In this document: piece by piece, positions 17,099 through 25,133 of the stretch
How positions within the stretch are numbered: position 1 is the stretch's first letter
Layout: the number at the start of each line of letters is the position of its first letter
Assembly: GCF_003403075.1 (NCBI RefSeq)
Contig: NZ_CP031557.1
Coordinates: forward strand, 3,100,001 to 3,164,000
DNA length: 64,000 nucleotides
Source: Flavobacterium psychrotrophum
GTDB lineage: Bacteria; Bacteroidota; Bacteroidia; Flavobacteriales; Flavobacteriaceae
Reading direction: 5' to 3'
Notes under the pieces: generated by a model
What the model was told of the DNA's origin: nothing
The model's input: the letters and a program-made list of their open reading frames with translations, nothing else
Database searches by the model: none
Made by a program: the position numbers and the translations under genes

Positions 17099-17610
17099 AG
17101 CAGGCTCATAATTTCATCTGCCACCTGTGCAGGAGATTTTCCGTCGGTTAGTACTACATGCTTTGCATGATGGTAAAAGTAACTGCGTTCAAAAAGGTGC
17201 TGCCCTATAAACTCTTCGAGCGCGGCACCTTCAAGGTTTGCAAGTAGCGGGCGTGTCCTACCCTGCCCCTGTACGCGCTTTACAACCTCTTTAATGCCCG
17301 TTTTAAGATAAACAGATACTACATCATTCCGCTGTAACAATAAATGATTATTAGCATAGCAGGGCGTTCCCCCTCCCAGGCCAAGTATAAAATCTTCATT
17401 TACGTCTAAAAGACCTTTAAGTATATTGTGCTCAAGTTTGCGAAATTTAATCTCACCATCCGTCGCAAATATTTCTTCTACGGTTTTTCCGGTTTCTTTT
17501 TCAATTATTTCATCAAGATCCATGTACGGAATTTCTGCGGCATTAGACAGTAAACGGGCTGTCGTGGTCTTACCAGACCCCATATAGCCACAAAGTATAA
17601 TCTTTTTCAT
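17095..17610 (-). CDS. aroK: shikimate kinase
   Basis: 171 residues, normal family length. Phosphorylates shikimate at the 3-hydroxyl in the aromatic amino-acid pathway. Visible: Walker A GYMGSGKTT at the N-terminus, the shikimate-binding DLDEIIE (Asp-Leu-Asp), FRKLEHNIL with the substrate arginine, LGLGGGTPC, and the lid arginine in GRTRPLL. Start ATG at 17610. Confidence 0.94.
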   Translation of the reverse strand: MKKIILCGYMGSGKTTTARLLSNAAEIPYMDLDEIIEKETGKTVEEIFATDGEIKFRKLEHNILKGLLDVNEDFILGLGGGTPCYANNHLLLQRNDVVSVYLKTGIKEVVKRVQGQGRTRPLLANLEGAALEEFIGQHLFERSYFYHHAKHVVLTDGKSPAQVADEIMSLL

Positions 17611-17706
17611 ATTAATAAGCCCTTATAAATTAAGAGGTTGAAGAACAAGGTTAAAAAAAAATCAAATTTATAATAAAAAGGCTTTGAAAAATGAATAAAA
17701 CATGCG

Positions 17707-17714
17707 TATATTTG
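17707..17714 (+). promoter_or_regulatory. -7 element of the tRNA cluster
   Basis: TATATTTG lies about 36 bp upstream of the first tRNA. Confidence 0.55.
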
Positions 17715-17749
17715 CACCCGCATTCAGGGAATGACTTTTATTGACTAAT

Positions 17750-17822
17750 GACTCGGTAGCTCAGCTGGTAGAGCACATCACTTTTAATGATGGGGTCCTG
17801 GGTTCGAATCCCAGCCGGGTCA
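17750..17822 (+). tRNA. tRNA-Lys(UUU), copy 1
   Basis: 73 nt. The acceptor arms GACTCGG and CCGGGTC pair. The anticodon stem CATCA/TGATG encloses loop CTTTTAA with anticodon TTT. The T-arm has GGTTCGAATCC. The 3' CCA is not encoded. Confidence 0.95.
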
Positions 17823-17850
17823 CAAAATAAAGTCTTTTTTGAATGCTACC

Positions 17851-17923
17851 GACTCGGTAGCTCAGCTGGTAGAGCACATCACTTTTAATGATGGGGTCCT
17901 GGGTTCGAATCCCAGCCGGGTCA
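17851..17923 (+). tRNA. tRNA-Lys(UUU), copy 2
   Basis: Identical over all 73 nt to the copy starting at 17750, separated from it by 28 bp. A recent tandem duplication. Confidence 0.95.
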
Positions 17924-17924
17924 C

Positions 17925-17959
17925 AAAAAGTTAAGCCGAAATGCTTAACTTTTTTTTTT
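17925..17959 (+). terminator. terminator after the second tRNA-Lys
   Basis: AAAAAGTTAAG pairs with CTTAACTTTTT around CCGAAATG, followed by a long T-run. It separates tRNA-Lys from tRNA-Leu. Confidence 0.8.
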
Positions 17960-17969
17960 GCTTACATAT

Positions 17970-18051
17970 GGCCACGTGGAGAAACTGGTAGACTTGCCAT
18001 CTTGAGGGGGTGGTGCCGCAAGGCGTATGGGTTCGAATCCCATCGTGGTCA
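17970..18051 (+). tRNA. tRNA-Leu(GAG)
   Basis: 82 nt with the long variable arm of a class II tRNA. The acceptor arms GGCCACG and CGTGGTC pair. The anticodon stem CCATC/GGTGG encloses loop TTGAGGG, giving GAG. The T-stem is ATGGG/CCCAT. The 3' end is the integration target of the island that follows. Confidence 0.93.
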
Positions 18052-18052
18052 C
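18031..18052 (+). repeat. attL: tRNA-Leu 3' end, left boundary of the genomic island
   Basis: The 22 bases from GTTCGAATCCC to GGTCAC recur at 36996-37016 with a single base missing. The first 17 bases are identical. The tRNA stays whole on this side, as is usual for tyrosine-recombinase islands. Confidence 0.85.
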
Positions 18053-18096
18053 TTTTAGCTGTTTAGACAACAGCGAACTTATTTTCAAAAGCTCAT

Positions 18097-18132
18097 AAAA
18101 GCCTGCAAATCAATAGAGTTGCAGGCTTTTTT
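18097..18132 (+). terminator. terminator between tRNA-Leu and the integrase
   Basis: AAAAGCCTGCAA pairs with TTGCAGGCTTTT, followed by more T. Confidence 0.85.
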
Positions 18133-18323
18133 AGTTTAAGGCACATTTCAAATTTTATAATAATAATCATAATTATCGTGGCGCTTTCGTGGCACCGGTA
18201 TTTTTGATAAAAAAGTGCCACAGATTGGAACTTAACCAATTATAGGTTAACATGTTAAACGGGTTAACGACTTGATTTTAGGATACTATAATTCGCCCTT
18301 TATATTAATTAAAATGTTGAATT

Positions 18324-19643
18324 ATGTTAGAAAACAGTTTTAGGCTTACCTTTTTTTTAAAGTCACCTAAGAAGGTGACAAGCCAAAGATTAATTTATTT
18401 GAGAATTACCGTTGATGGTATTGCAAAAGAAACTTCGACCAAACAGAAATGGGATGTAAAACGTTGGGATCAACAAGCCTGTAGAGCTACAGGTAATAAA
18501 GAAGATGCTAAGTCTATAAACTTTTACCTTGATTCGGTAACGAACAAAATTGTACAATTCAAAGCCGAACTTATATTAAATTCCCATACCATAACAGCAC
18601 AGCGTATTGTTGATTTTGTATTAGGCAGGGACGTTTCAAGAGCCAAGCTATTAGAAGAATTTACGCTTCACAACGATGAGATGAGGGCATTGGTATCAAA
18701 GGGAGAGTATGCCATTGGCACTCATACCCATTTTGTTATTGCCAAGGGCCATGTAAAGGATTTTATTGAATTTAAGTACCGTGCCCCCGATATAGAATTT
18801 AGGGATCTTAATTATGAGTTTATAAAGGACTATGAATTTTTCCTAAAAACTGTAAAGCATTGTAACAACAACACTGCTTTAAAGCATATTACATATGTTC
18901 GGAAGATGGTATTGCGGGCTGTACACAAAGATATTCTTCAAAAGGATCCCTTTGCCAGCTTTAAAGGAAAAAGGACAAAGGTGGTTAAAAGCCCTTTAAG
19001 CCTGGAAGAACTTACAGCTTTGGAAAATTACAATTTTTCAACTCACAGGTTAAGTGTCATACGTGATGTTTTCATATTTCAGTGTTACACAGGGCTCGCT
19101 TATGTTGATGTCTTTAATCTTAAGCACTGTGATATAAAAAACGGAATTGACGGCAAGCTATGGATTATTAAAACGCGCCAAAAAACAGACAGTCCATTTC
19201 ACGTGCCACTACTACCCCAAGCAATTAAAATTATGGAATTTTATAGAAATGACGCTACGTGTCTAAAAAAGGGTACAATCCTTCCGGTAGCATCAAATCA
19301 AAAGATGAATGAATATCTAAAGGAAATTGCAGCACTCTGCGGGCTCTCCTGCAGCCTTAATACTCACAAAGCAAGAAGAACATTCGGAAGCACTGTCACG
19401 TTGGCAAATGGAGTACCTATACACGTCGTAAAGGAAATGCTAGGCCATCAGTCCGTTAAGCAGACAGAAGAGTATGCTATTACCGAACAGATTGCCATTA
19501 GTAGGGAGATGGACGCCTTGACAAATAAATTTAATGTATCACTTTCCAAACCTACACTTGAATCTGATGGTATCGTATTGGAATTAAGAAAAGAGATTGA
19601 AGATCTAAAACATCAGTTGATGTCTAAAAATGATTTTGATTGA
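18324..19643 (+). CDS. tyrosine site-specific recombinase (island integrase)
   Basis: 439 residues, Bacteroidota phage-integrase type. An N-terminal arm-binding domain (about 1-100) and a SAM-like core-binding domain (about 105-205) precede the catalytic domain. Catalytic residues: His348/Arg351 in HKARR, GlyHis 374-375 in LGHQS and Tyr384 in TEEYAI. The first box reads CYTGLAYVDVF, lacking the usual arginine after TGL, as in CTnDOT-type recombinases. It begins 272 bp after tRNA-Leu and points into the island, so it very probably inserted the 19-kb segment that ends at 37016. The C-terminus is helical (LRKEIEDLKHQLM). Confidence 0.93.
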   Translation: MLENSFRLTFFLKSPKKVTSQRLIYLRITVDGIAKETSTKQKWDVKRWDQQACRATGNKEDAKSINFYLDSVTNKIVQFKAELILNSHTITAQRIVDFVLGRDVSRAKLLEEFTLHNDEMRALVSKGEYAIGTHTHFVIAKGHVKDFIEFKYRAPDIEFRDLNYEFIKDYEFFLKTVKHCNNNTALKHITYVRKMVLRAVHKDILQKDPFASFKGKRTKVVKSPLSLEELTALENYNFSTHRLSVIRDVFIFQCYTGLAYVDVFNLKHCDIKNGIDGKLWIIKTRQKTDSPFHVPLLPQAIKIMEFYRNDATCLKKGTILPVASNQKMNEYLKEIAALCGLSCSLNTHKARRTFGSTVTLANGVPIHVVKEMLGHQSVKQTEEYAITEQIAISREMDALTNKFNVSLSKPTLESDGIVLELRKEIEDLKHQLMSKNDFD

Positions 19644-19701
19644 TATGCATTCACTCAAATTTTAGACAATATGTAATAAGTAAGAAATATTTAAAATTTG
19701 C

Positions 19702-19743
19702 AAAAAATACAACTGCCACTGTTTCAGTGGCAGTTGTATTTTT
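19702..19743. terminator. bidirectional terminator between integrase and DUF3570 gene
   Basis: AAAAATACAACTGCCACTG pairs with CAGTGGCAGTTGTATTTTT (nearly perfect, ~19 bp) between convergent genes. Confidence 0.85.
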
Positions 19744-19748
19744 GTAGA

Positions 19749-20933
19749 CTACTTGTATTTTATGTTGATACTTATAATATCCGATGTAAGGTTGGTAGAA
19801 CGACTGTAATGTCCATATCGTATTTCAAGCGCATTAAAATGTTTTATCCCAAAAACGCCGTTAGGTGTTGCTATCCTCATCCCCATACCATAAAAACTGC
19901 TGTCAAATTTAGACAGGTCGTAGTTGCTTGTATAAAATTCTTCTGATCCCGTATGTTCGGCATACGGCTTAAAGTATTTTACAGCACTCTGTGTATAATA
20001 TCTGTAGAACGGGCTTATCGAAAAGAAAGGCGATATTTTTACCGGCACTTCAAGATCCGCCGTATGCGAGGTCAGTTTCCAATCGTCGGTATAATAACGG
20101 TAATAGGCCCTTATAATAATATTATCCCCAAGGAAATAACTCGCGCGTACTGCGAGTGGAATCTTAAGCCTGCTGTCGGGCAGGTATTCCTGGTGCACAC
20201 TGCCATCACTAAAATATACCCTGTGAAAGGGCAGGCTCAGATATCCCTGTTGTGATACGATATCGGCTTGGAAGAGCACTTGGAAATTCCGGTTGACCAC
20301 CTGCGAATAACTCAGCGTTCCGGCAAAAGTATTCCGCCCTTCCGTGCTTCCGTTACCAATGGCAGACCTAAGTTCAATGGGATTGATCAACTTTACCTGG
20401 TCGAGGTAGGTTTGGAATTTGGCGGTAAATTCCCCATTTCGGTCTTTTGTTTTTTTAGAATAACTAATATTCCCTCCAAAAGACTGATAATCAAATTCAG
20501 TTGAAGAAGATACCCCTGCGCCAAAGGTATTGCCCGTCTGCTCATTCTCCATGGTATAGCTTAAGGAAGGATATACCCTGATATCGGAATACGAGGCCGA
20601 GGTGTTTGCACTCAGGTCAATCATGTCTGATGAGGCGGAGGAATAGTGATCGACACCCACCTCAACATCCAGGGTGTGCTTTTTCCCGGTTTGGCCAATC
20701 TTCACAAATTTCACATCCAGGCTGTTGGATATATCGGTCAGTTTTTCGGTACCGATACCTCCTGTGACAGCCGAGTTGTTCCCATCCTGCTTATAATAGC
20801 TGGACACCAGGTTGATCTCATCCAGTTTTAGTTTCTGGGCCTTGTAGGTAGTTGAATCTGCCGGTGTTTTGTCCTGCGCCGCTACCCGTAGTAACCCTAA
20901 CAGGGCAAAGCCTGTAATAAAAATGCGTTTCAT
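19749..20933 (-). CDS. DUF3570 outer-membrane beta-barrel-like protein
   Basis: 394 residues with an N-terminal signal peptide (MKRIFITGFALLGLLRVAAQ). The rest is rich in alternating amphipathic strands ending in a run of aromatic positions (NLTSDIISINIKYK), consistent with an outer-membrane barrel. It matches what I know of DUF3570, including the QKLKLDEINLVSSYYKQDGNNSAV start and the HYSSASSD motif. Last gene of a four-gene operon with thioredoxin, ApbE and DUF4266; these families are known to travel together. It may be the outer-membrane partner of the system. Function unknown. Confidence 0.78.
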   Translation of the reverse strand: MKRIFITGFALLGLLRVAAQDKTPADSTTYKAQKLKLDEINLVSSYYKQDGNNSAVTGGIGTEKLTDISNSLDVKFVKIGQTGKKHTLDVEVGVDHYSSASSDMIDLSANTSASYSDIRVYPSLSYTMENEQTGNTFGAGVSSSTEFDYQSFGGNISYSKKTKDRNGEFTAKFQTYLDQVKLINPIELRSAIGNGSTEGRNTFAGTLSYSQVVNRNFQVLFQADIVSQQGYLSLPFHRVYFSDGSVHQEYLPDSRLKIPLAVRASYFLGDNIIIRAYYRYYTDDWKLTSHTADLEVPVKISPFFSISPFYRYYTQSAVKYFKPYAEHTGSEEFYTSNYDLSKFDSSFYGMGMRIATPNGVFGIKHFNALEIRYGHYSRSTNLTSDIISINIKYK

Positions 20934-20951
20934 GGTTATTTTATTTTAGGG

Positions 20952-21170
20952 TTAATTGCATCCACAGCCACCGCCACTTTTTCCTGCATTAGCACCCGAG
21001 GAACCTTCCCGATAGGTCTGGAAGCTCAACTCAGTTTTCTCAACTTTACGGTTGTTTAATGCCATTTCGGCATCATTAATCTTGTTTTTTTGGTACTCCT
21101 TAACCGAGGTGCAGGAGCAGCATGCAATGCCGATAAATACGGCACAGCACAGGTAACGGGAAAGTTTCAT
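20952..21170 (-). CDS. DUF4266 lipoprotein with GGGCGCN tail
   Basis: 72 residues. Lipoprotein signal MKLSRYLCCAVFIGIACCSC, with several candidate Cys. The mature part is short and conserved in the family as I remember it: NDAEMALNNRKVEKTE, FQTYREGSSGANAG and the terminal KSGGGCGCN. The closing Gly/Cys tail looks like a metal-binding or modification site. EGSSGAN also resembles the ApbE flavinylation signature Dxx(S/T)GA(S/T), but with Asn at the acceptor position. It sits between apbE and DUF3570 with 6- and 18-bp gaps. No activity is established. Confidence 0.8.
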   Translation of the reverse strand: MKLSRYLCCAVFIGIACCSCTSVKEYQKNKINDAEMALNNRKVEKTELSFQTYREGSSGANAGKSGGGCGCN

Positions 21171-21176
21171 GTCGTT

Positions 21177-22106
21177 TTAGTTAAGGTTAATATTTTTTGA
21201 GGTATAAATGTTGTTGTGGTCGTCTATAATGATACAATACAAATCAGGTATCTGGTCAATTAGGTACAGCCCTGCCTTAATACCCATTACGGCAATAGGT
21301 GTTGCCATAGCATCCGCAAACTCTGCATTGGCACTTATGACTGTTACACTTTTTATTCCCGATATAGGAAGCCCTGTTTTGGGATCGATGGTGTGTGAGT
21401 ATTTTTTTCCACCTATCATTATATATTTCTCATAATTTCCTGATGTTGCTACTGCCTTGCCGGAGATATCCATATAAGAAAATACGTCCTGTGGTCGGTC
21501 CGGATTTGAAATCCCAATGCGCCACGGGCTGCCATCGGGCTGCATACCCCAGGCGGTAAGGTCGCCACTGGCATTGATGATACCGCTTGAGACGCCCTGT
21601 CGCATCAGTAGTGCTTTTGACATTTCTGCCGCATAGCCCTTGCCAATGCCCCCGAAACCGATACGCATACCTTTTTCTTTCAGATATACCGAAGTATTGG
21701 AAGCATCAAGGATTATGTTATTATAATTTATAAGATGCACCCTTTTTAAAGCTTCTTCTTTAGAGGGTAAGCTGGACATAGCCCTGTCAAAATTCCACAG
21801 GCTTTTATCGATGCTGCCGTAAGTAATGTCAAAGGCGCCCTGTGTGATTTTAGATATGGCAATACTACGTTCAATGAGCCTAAAAACTTCTTCATCCACA
21901 ACAACAGGTGCAATACCTGCATTGTTGTTGATGCGGTTAGTCTGGCTATCATTGCTAAACGTGGTGAGCAATCTTTCAATCCTCCTTATCTCTTCCGCTG
22001 CTATTCCAATAAAGTGTTGGGCAGCAGCATTGTCTTCGGCCACCACAGTAATGGTAAAGTTGTTGCCCATAAGTTTCAGGGATTGAGAAAAAGGCTTCAT
22101 CACCAT
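21177..22106 (-). CDS. apbE: FAD:protein FMN transferase (ApbE family)
   Basis: 309 residues. Transfers FMN from FAD to a Thr/Ser of target proteins. Visible: GAFDITYGSIDKSLWNFD, GFGGIGKGYAAEMSKALL, INASGDLTAWG, YSHTIDPKTGLPISG and the metal-site end ANAEFADAMATPIAVMG. Unlike most Gram-negative ApbE proteins, no clear signal peptide or lipobox is seen (MVMKPFSQSLKLMGNNF), so it may act in the cytoplasm or be exported otherwise. It starts 3 bp after the thioredoxin stop. Its target in this operon is unknown. Confidence 0.9.
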   Translation of the reverse strand: MVMKPFSQSLKLMGNNFTITVVAEDNAAAQHFIGIAAEEIRRIERLLTTFSNDSQTNRINNNAGIAPVVVDEEVFRLIERSIAISKITQGAFDITYGSIDKSLWNFDRAMSSLPSKEEALKRVHLINYNNIILDASNTSVYLKEKGMRIGFGGIGKGYAAEMSKALLMRQGVSSGIINASGDLTAWGMQPDGSPWRIGISNPDRPQDVFSYMDISGKAVATSGNYEKYIMIGGKKYSHTIDPKTGLPISGIKSVTVISANAEFADAMATPIAVMGIKAGLYLIDQIPDLYCIIIDDHNNIYTSKNINLN

Positions 22107-22109
22107 AAC

Positions 22110-22541
22110 TTATTTGTGTGCCTTACAAATGGCTTGGATCTCTTCAGTCCACTTTTCAACGGAAACTTCCGGTTTCCCCGTCCAGGCCTTTACAACCTTC
22201 CCGTCGGAGTCAAGCAACAGCGTAAAAGGAAATTGACCTTCTTTATTGTATTTCTCCGCAAGTGTCTCATTACGTTTTACCTGCTCAGCAGAAAGCTGGT
22301 TTTTCTTTTTCCTCGGAAAATCGGCATTGACCAGCACTAGGTTTTCCTTTGCCATGCTTTGAAAGGTATCACTGTCAATATAATCTTTGCGGAGCATAAT
22401 GCATGGGCCACACCAGTCTGATCCTGAAAAGTTAAGGAGTATCAGTTCATGTTTCTCTTTGGCTATTTTTTTTGCGTTCTCAAAATCGGGTTCCCACTGG
22501 GTGGGAATCACAAACAGTAATAGTAGGGCTAAAAATTTCAT
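22110..22541 (-). CDS. exported thioredoxin-family protein
   Basis: 143 residues. A short signal peptide (MKFLALLLLFVIPTQ) is followed by a thioredoxin fold with the active site SDWCGPCIML (typical WCGPC) at about residues 43-47. A long insertion (RKKKNQLSAEQVKRN) precedes the cis-proline region QFPFTLLLD. It probably works in the periplasm, reducing cysteines such as those of the DUF4266 tail encoded two genes downstream; that link is inference. First gene of the operon. Confidence 0.88.
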   Translation of the reverse strand: MKFLALLLLFVIPTQWEPDFENAKKIAKEKHELILLNFSGSDWCGPCIMLRKDYIDSDTFQSMAKENLVLVNADFPRKKKNQLSAEQVKRNETLAEKYNKEGQFPFTLLLDSDGKVVKAWTGKPEVSVEKWTEEIQAICKAHK

Positions 22542-22605
22542 AGTAGTAAGTGTTTATGTGATAACGTAAAGAGCTAGCTGGTAGTATGGATTATATTTTG
22601 AAAGG

Positions 22606-23301
22606 TCATGTCGTCTGAACATTAAAGAGATAGCCCACCAGAGCCGAAGCACACATGGCAATTGTACCCCATAAACATATCCGCAATATGGACTTCACCT
22701 TATTGGAGCCACCTGCACCGGCGGCCAAGGCTCCAGAAATAGCAAGAAAGACTATAGCAAAACAATATTGCAGCACTACCATATACCTAACAGGCGCTAA
22801 AATCGCTACCAACAGTGGCAAAACCCCGCCGGCTATAAAAGCAAGCGCTGATGCCATTGCCGCTTGGAACGGTTTTGCCTGCGTGATTTCGTTAATACCC
22901 AGCTCGTCTCTTGCATGGGCTTCCAATGCATTATGGGCCGTCAGTTGCAAAGCGACTTCATGGGCCAAATCGGGAGCCAGACCCCTGGCAACATAAATAC
23001 CGGTAAGCTCTGCAAGTTCAGACTCCGGCATTTCTGCCAGTTCTTTCTTTTCTCTTTCCAGGTCAGAAGTTTCAATATCGCTTTGCGAACTTACCGATAC
23101 ATATTCGCCTGCGGCCATCGAGAGCGCTCCTGCAACTACTCCGGCCAAAGCAGCCAGTACAATTGGATCTCTACCGTCACTGGCGGCAGCAATACCAATG
23201 GCGAGACTCGTCGTTGACAATATGCCATCATTTGCCCCCAGGACAGCGGCACGAAGCCAGCCGCTTCGGTTGATAAAATGGTTCTCAGTTTGCGTTTTCA
23301 T
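22606..23301 (-). CDS. VIT1/CCC1-family iron/manganese transporter
   Basis: 231 residues with five hydrophobic helices. Family hallmarks: AAVLGANDGILSTTSLAIG in the first helix, AGALSMAAGEYVSVSSQ in the second, and the cytosolic charged helical region SDLEREKKELAEMPESELAEL with many Glu that bind metal in plant VIT1. The last three helices follow PFQAAMASALAFIAGG. Relatives export or store Fe2+/Mn2+. It lies 64 bp upstream of the ApbE operon on the same strand, which may link that operon to metal handling. Confidence 0.9.
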   Translation of the reverse strand: MKTQTENHFINRSGWLRAAVLGANDGILSTTSLAIGIAAASDGRDPIVLAALAGVVAGALSMAAGEYVSVSSQSDIETSDLEREKKELAEMPESELAELTGIYVARGLAPDLAHEVALQLTAHNALEAHARDELGINEITQAKPFQAAMASALAFIAGGVLPLLVAILAPVRYMVVLQYCFAIVFLAISGALAAGAGGSNKVKSILRICLWGTIAMCASALVGYLFNVQTT

Positions 23302-23558
23302 CTGTCAAATCCTGAATTTTATAGTAAAGATATACTTTATTTTGCTTAAAAACACATCGCCTTTTAACAGTCCTGTATACTGTCTCTTTTAAAGTAATCA
23401 GTGACAAATAAAAGTACCGTATTTCCTGATAATTTTCTTACACGACCTGAAAATGTGATGCCTAATTTATATTTATTCCAAGTATGAATTGCCATGTGCA
23501 CGCAAGACTACTGGTAATATTATTTAAATTTGATACTCCACGCATAAAAGTCAAGGGT

Positions 23559-23789
23559 ATGTTACAATTTAAAGATAAAAGATTAGTCAAATTTGGTACG
23601 TATATAGCTTCTCTACGAAAAGAGCGTGGCTTGGAATCTAAAGACGTTACGAAAAACTGTTCATTAAGTACCAAAGACCTACAGTCTATTGAGGACGGCA
23701 GTAAGAATTTCGGTTTTACAACATTGCTCGAACTTGCTAAAGGAATAGGTATAAGTCCTAAAGATTTATTGAATATTGATCTTGACTAA
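23559..23789 (+). CDS. XRE-family helix-turn-helix regulator
   Basis: 76 residues from the ATG at 23559 (MLQFKDKRLVKFGTYIASLR). A longer frame from 23484 exists, but its extra N-terminus looks non-coding. A single HTH_3 domain is visible: FGTYIASLRKERGLESKDVT, then STKDLQSIEDGSKNFGFTTL and LELAKGIGISPKDLL. Such small stand-alone XRE proteins are common in mobile elements as repressors. Target unknown. Confidence 0.8.
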   Translation: MLQFKDKRLVKFGTYIASLRKERGLESKDVTKNCSLSTKDLQSIEDGSKNFGFTTLLELAKGIGISPKDLLNIDLD

Positions 23790-23895
23790 GGCGTTACTCC
23801 TCGAATTAATATTTCCTAAAGCCATGCTAGGAATATCAAATGTATAAACGTAGGCATGAGATTCCATAGAATTTTATCTTCTTTCATATTAATTA

Positions 23896-23928
23896 AAAAA
23901 GGCAACCTGCTTATCAGATTGCCTTTAA
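23896..23928. terminator. hairpin terminator
   Basis: AAAAGGCAA pairs with TTGCCTTT around CCTGCTTATCAGA. It overlaps the 3' end of the minus-strand remnant that follows and faces the XRE gene. Confidence 0.65.
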
Positions 23929-24201
23929 ATCAATTTCACTTCGAACATCAGGATGATAGGATGGCCTATAGCTGATATAACCTAATTCCTGAAGCTCTTT
24001 AAAATATTTATGATAAGTGGGTAATGTATTTACATGAGACAGTGACATAATTTTAGCCCTGCTGACCCGTATTGCTTTCTTTTTCCCCTGTTCACAGCCC
24101 AGCAATAATATGGCATAAAGCAAAGCAATATGCCAAACATTGAGCCTACTGTCATGCTGAAGGTTGAAGAAACCTTTTATAATACTATTTGTTTCCTGCC
24201 T
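23914..24201 (-). pseudogene. 5'-truncated winged-helix protein of mobile elements
   Basis: The frame is open from 24201 down to the TGA at 23914 but has no ATG; it begins directly after an in-frame stop. The readable part (NLQHDSRLNVWHIALLYAIL, then VSRAKIMSLSHVNTLPTYHK and FKELQELGYISYRPSY) matches the winged-helix proteins often encoded near integrases in Bacteroidota elements. The missing 5' end meets the missing 5' end of the divergent caspase-like gene near 24200, so one deletion probably removed both starts. Product unlikely to be made. Confidence 0.65.
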
Positions 24202-25021
24202 TCAGGCTTCAAAATTTTACTCCAGGTCCAGCGGCATCCCTCACATTGTATTTATATCGGATGCCTGTCGTTCAAAGGCCACTACTTCTGAACAGTTTGG
24301 TATGCGTGGATCCGTAATATTTTCATATTCTACCGGCCAGCAAACCATACCAGACATAGATATGTTTTATGCTACGGCTCCAGGGGATCCTGCACTTGAA
24401 GTGGAGATTACGGAGGCTGATGTAACCAGTAGGCAAAGCTTATATACTAAATTACTGCTGGAGGGACTTCATGGCAAAGTCCCACAAATAATACGCACGC
24501 AAGGGCGTAACGATATCGTGATGGCATATGAACTTTCACAATACCTGAAAACCGGGCTTCCCGATGCGCTCGCTGCAGCAAATATATTGCGAAACCAACG
24601 CCCTGATGCTGAAATAACATCGCGTGAACCCTTACATCTTTCGAAGTTTCCCAGAAAACCTACGAAGCCGGTTCGGGTAGTTCGGCCTTTGAAGGGTAAA
24701 AGAAGCGAAGTTATGAACTTTGAAACGGTAAAAAAGATGGTTGACCATCCGCTTAAAGGAGCCTATAGGGATACCATAAGTTTCTCACAGCGACCAACAG
24801 GTGAGGAATTGGAATATATTGAACGTTTCAGGGAGGCCTCTGCAGTAGAAACAGACAAGTTTCATACAGGGTTTATCGTTTTTGGCGCTCAACTCTTCAT
24901 TAGAGAGTACGATTTGCCCAACCAAAAAGGGCCTTATGTACATATGGTAAATTTAGATCATGCTAATCACTACCAAAACACGTACTTCATGACGCTTACA
25001 AACGGCACAATCTATCCCTAA
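24164..25021 (+). pseudogene. N-terminally truncated caspase-like protein
   Basis: 285-codon frame. Homology starts only around IPHIVFISDACRS (about residue 25), the Cys segment of caspase/metacaspase p20 domains. It continues with GSVIFSYSTGQQ and DMFYATAPGDPALE, the loop after the active site. The ~100 residues that should carry the catalytic His are absent, and the first ~24 codons lie opposite the truncated winged-helix gene. A C-terminal region (MVDHPLKGAYRDTISFSQRP to the end) has no family I recognise. Caspase-like proteases in bacteria often serve as defence effectors, but this copy is probably inactive. Confidence 0.65.
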
Positions 25022-25070
25022 TACCTCATGAAGTACTTGCTGCATCTGACCCTATAAGTAGCATGTGAAA

Positions 25071-25114
25071 AAATATACTAAAAAGTATTTTATTTTAGAC
25101 TTTTTAGTATATTT
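25071..25114. promoter_or_regulatory. TetR operator and promoter
   Basis: Perfect 16-bp inverted repeat: AAATATACTAAAAAGT (25071-25086) and ACTTTTTAGTATATTT (25099-25114), 12-bp spacer. The right arm overlaps a -7 element TATATTTG (25108-25115) ahead of the regulator gene, so a bound protein would block transcription. Confidence 0.75.
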
Positions 25115-25133
25115 GCAATGTAATAATTTAGTT

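Noticed and set aside
17970..18051. Reading the third tRNA as Ser(UGA) or Lys(CUU)
   Set aside because: Only the GAG reading gives a fully paired anticodon stem (CCATC/GGTGG) and the loop with T at position 33.
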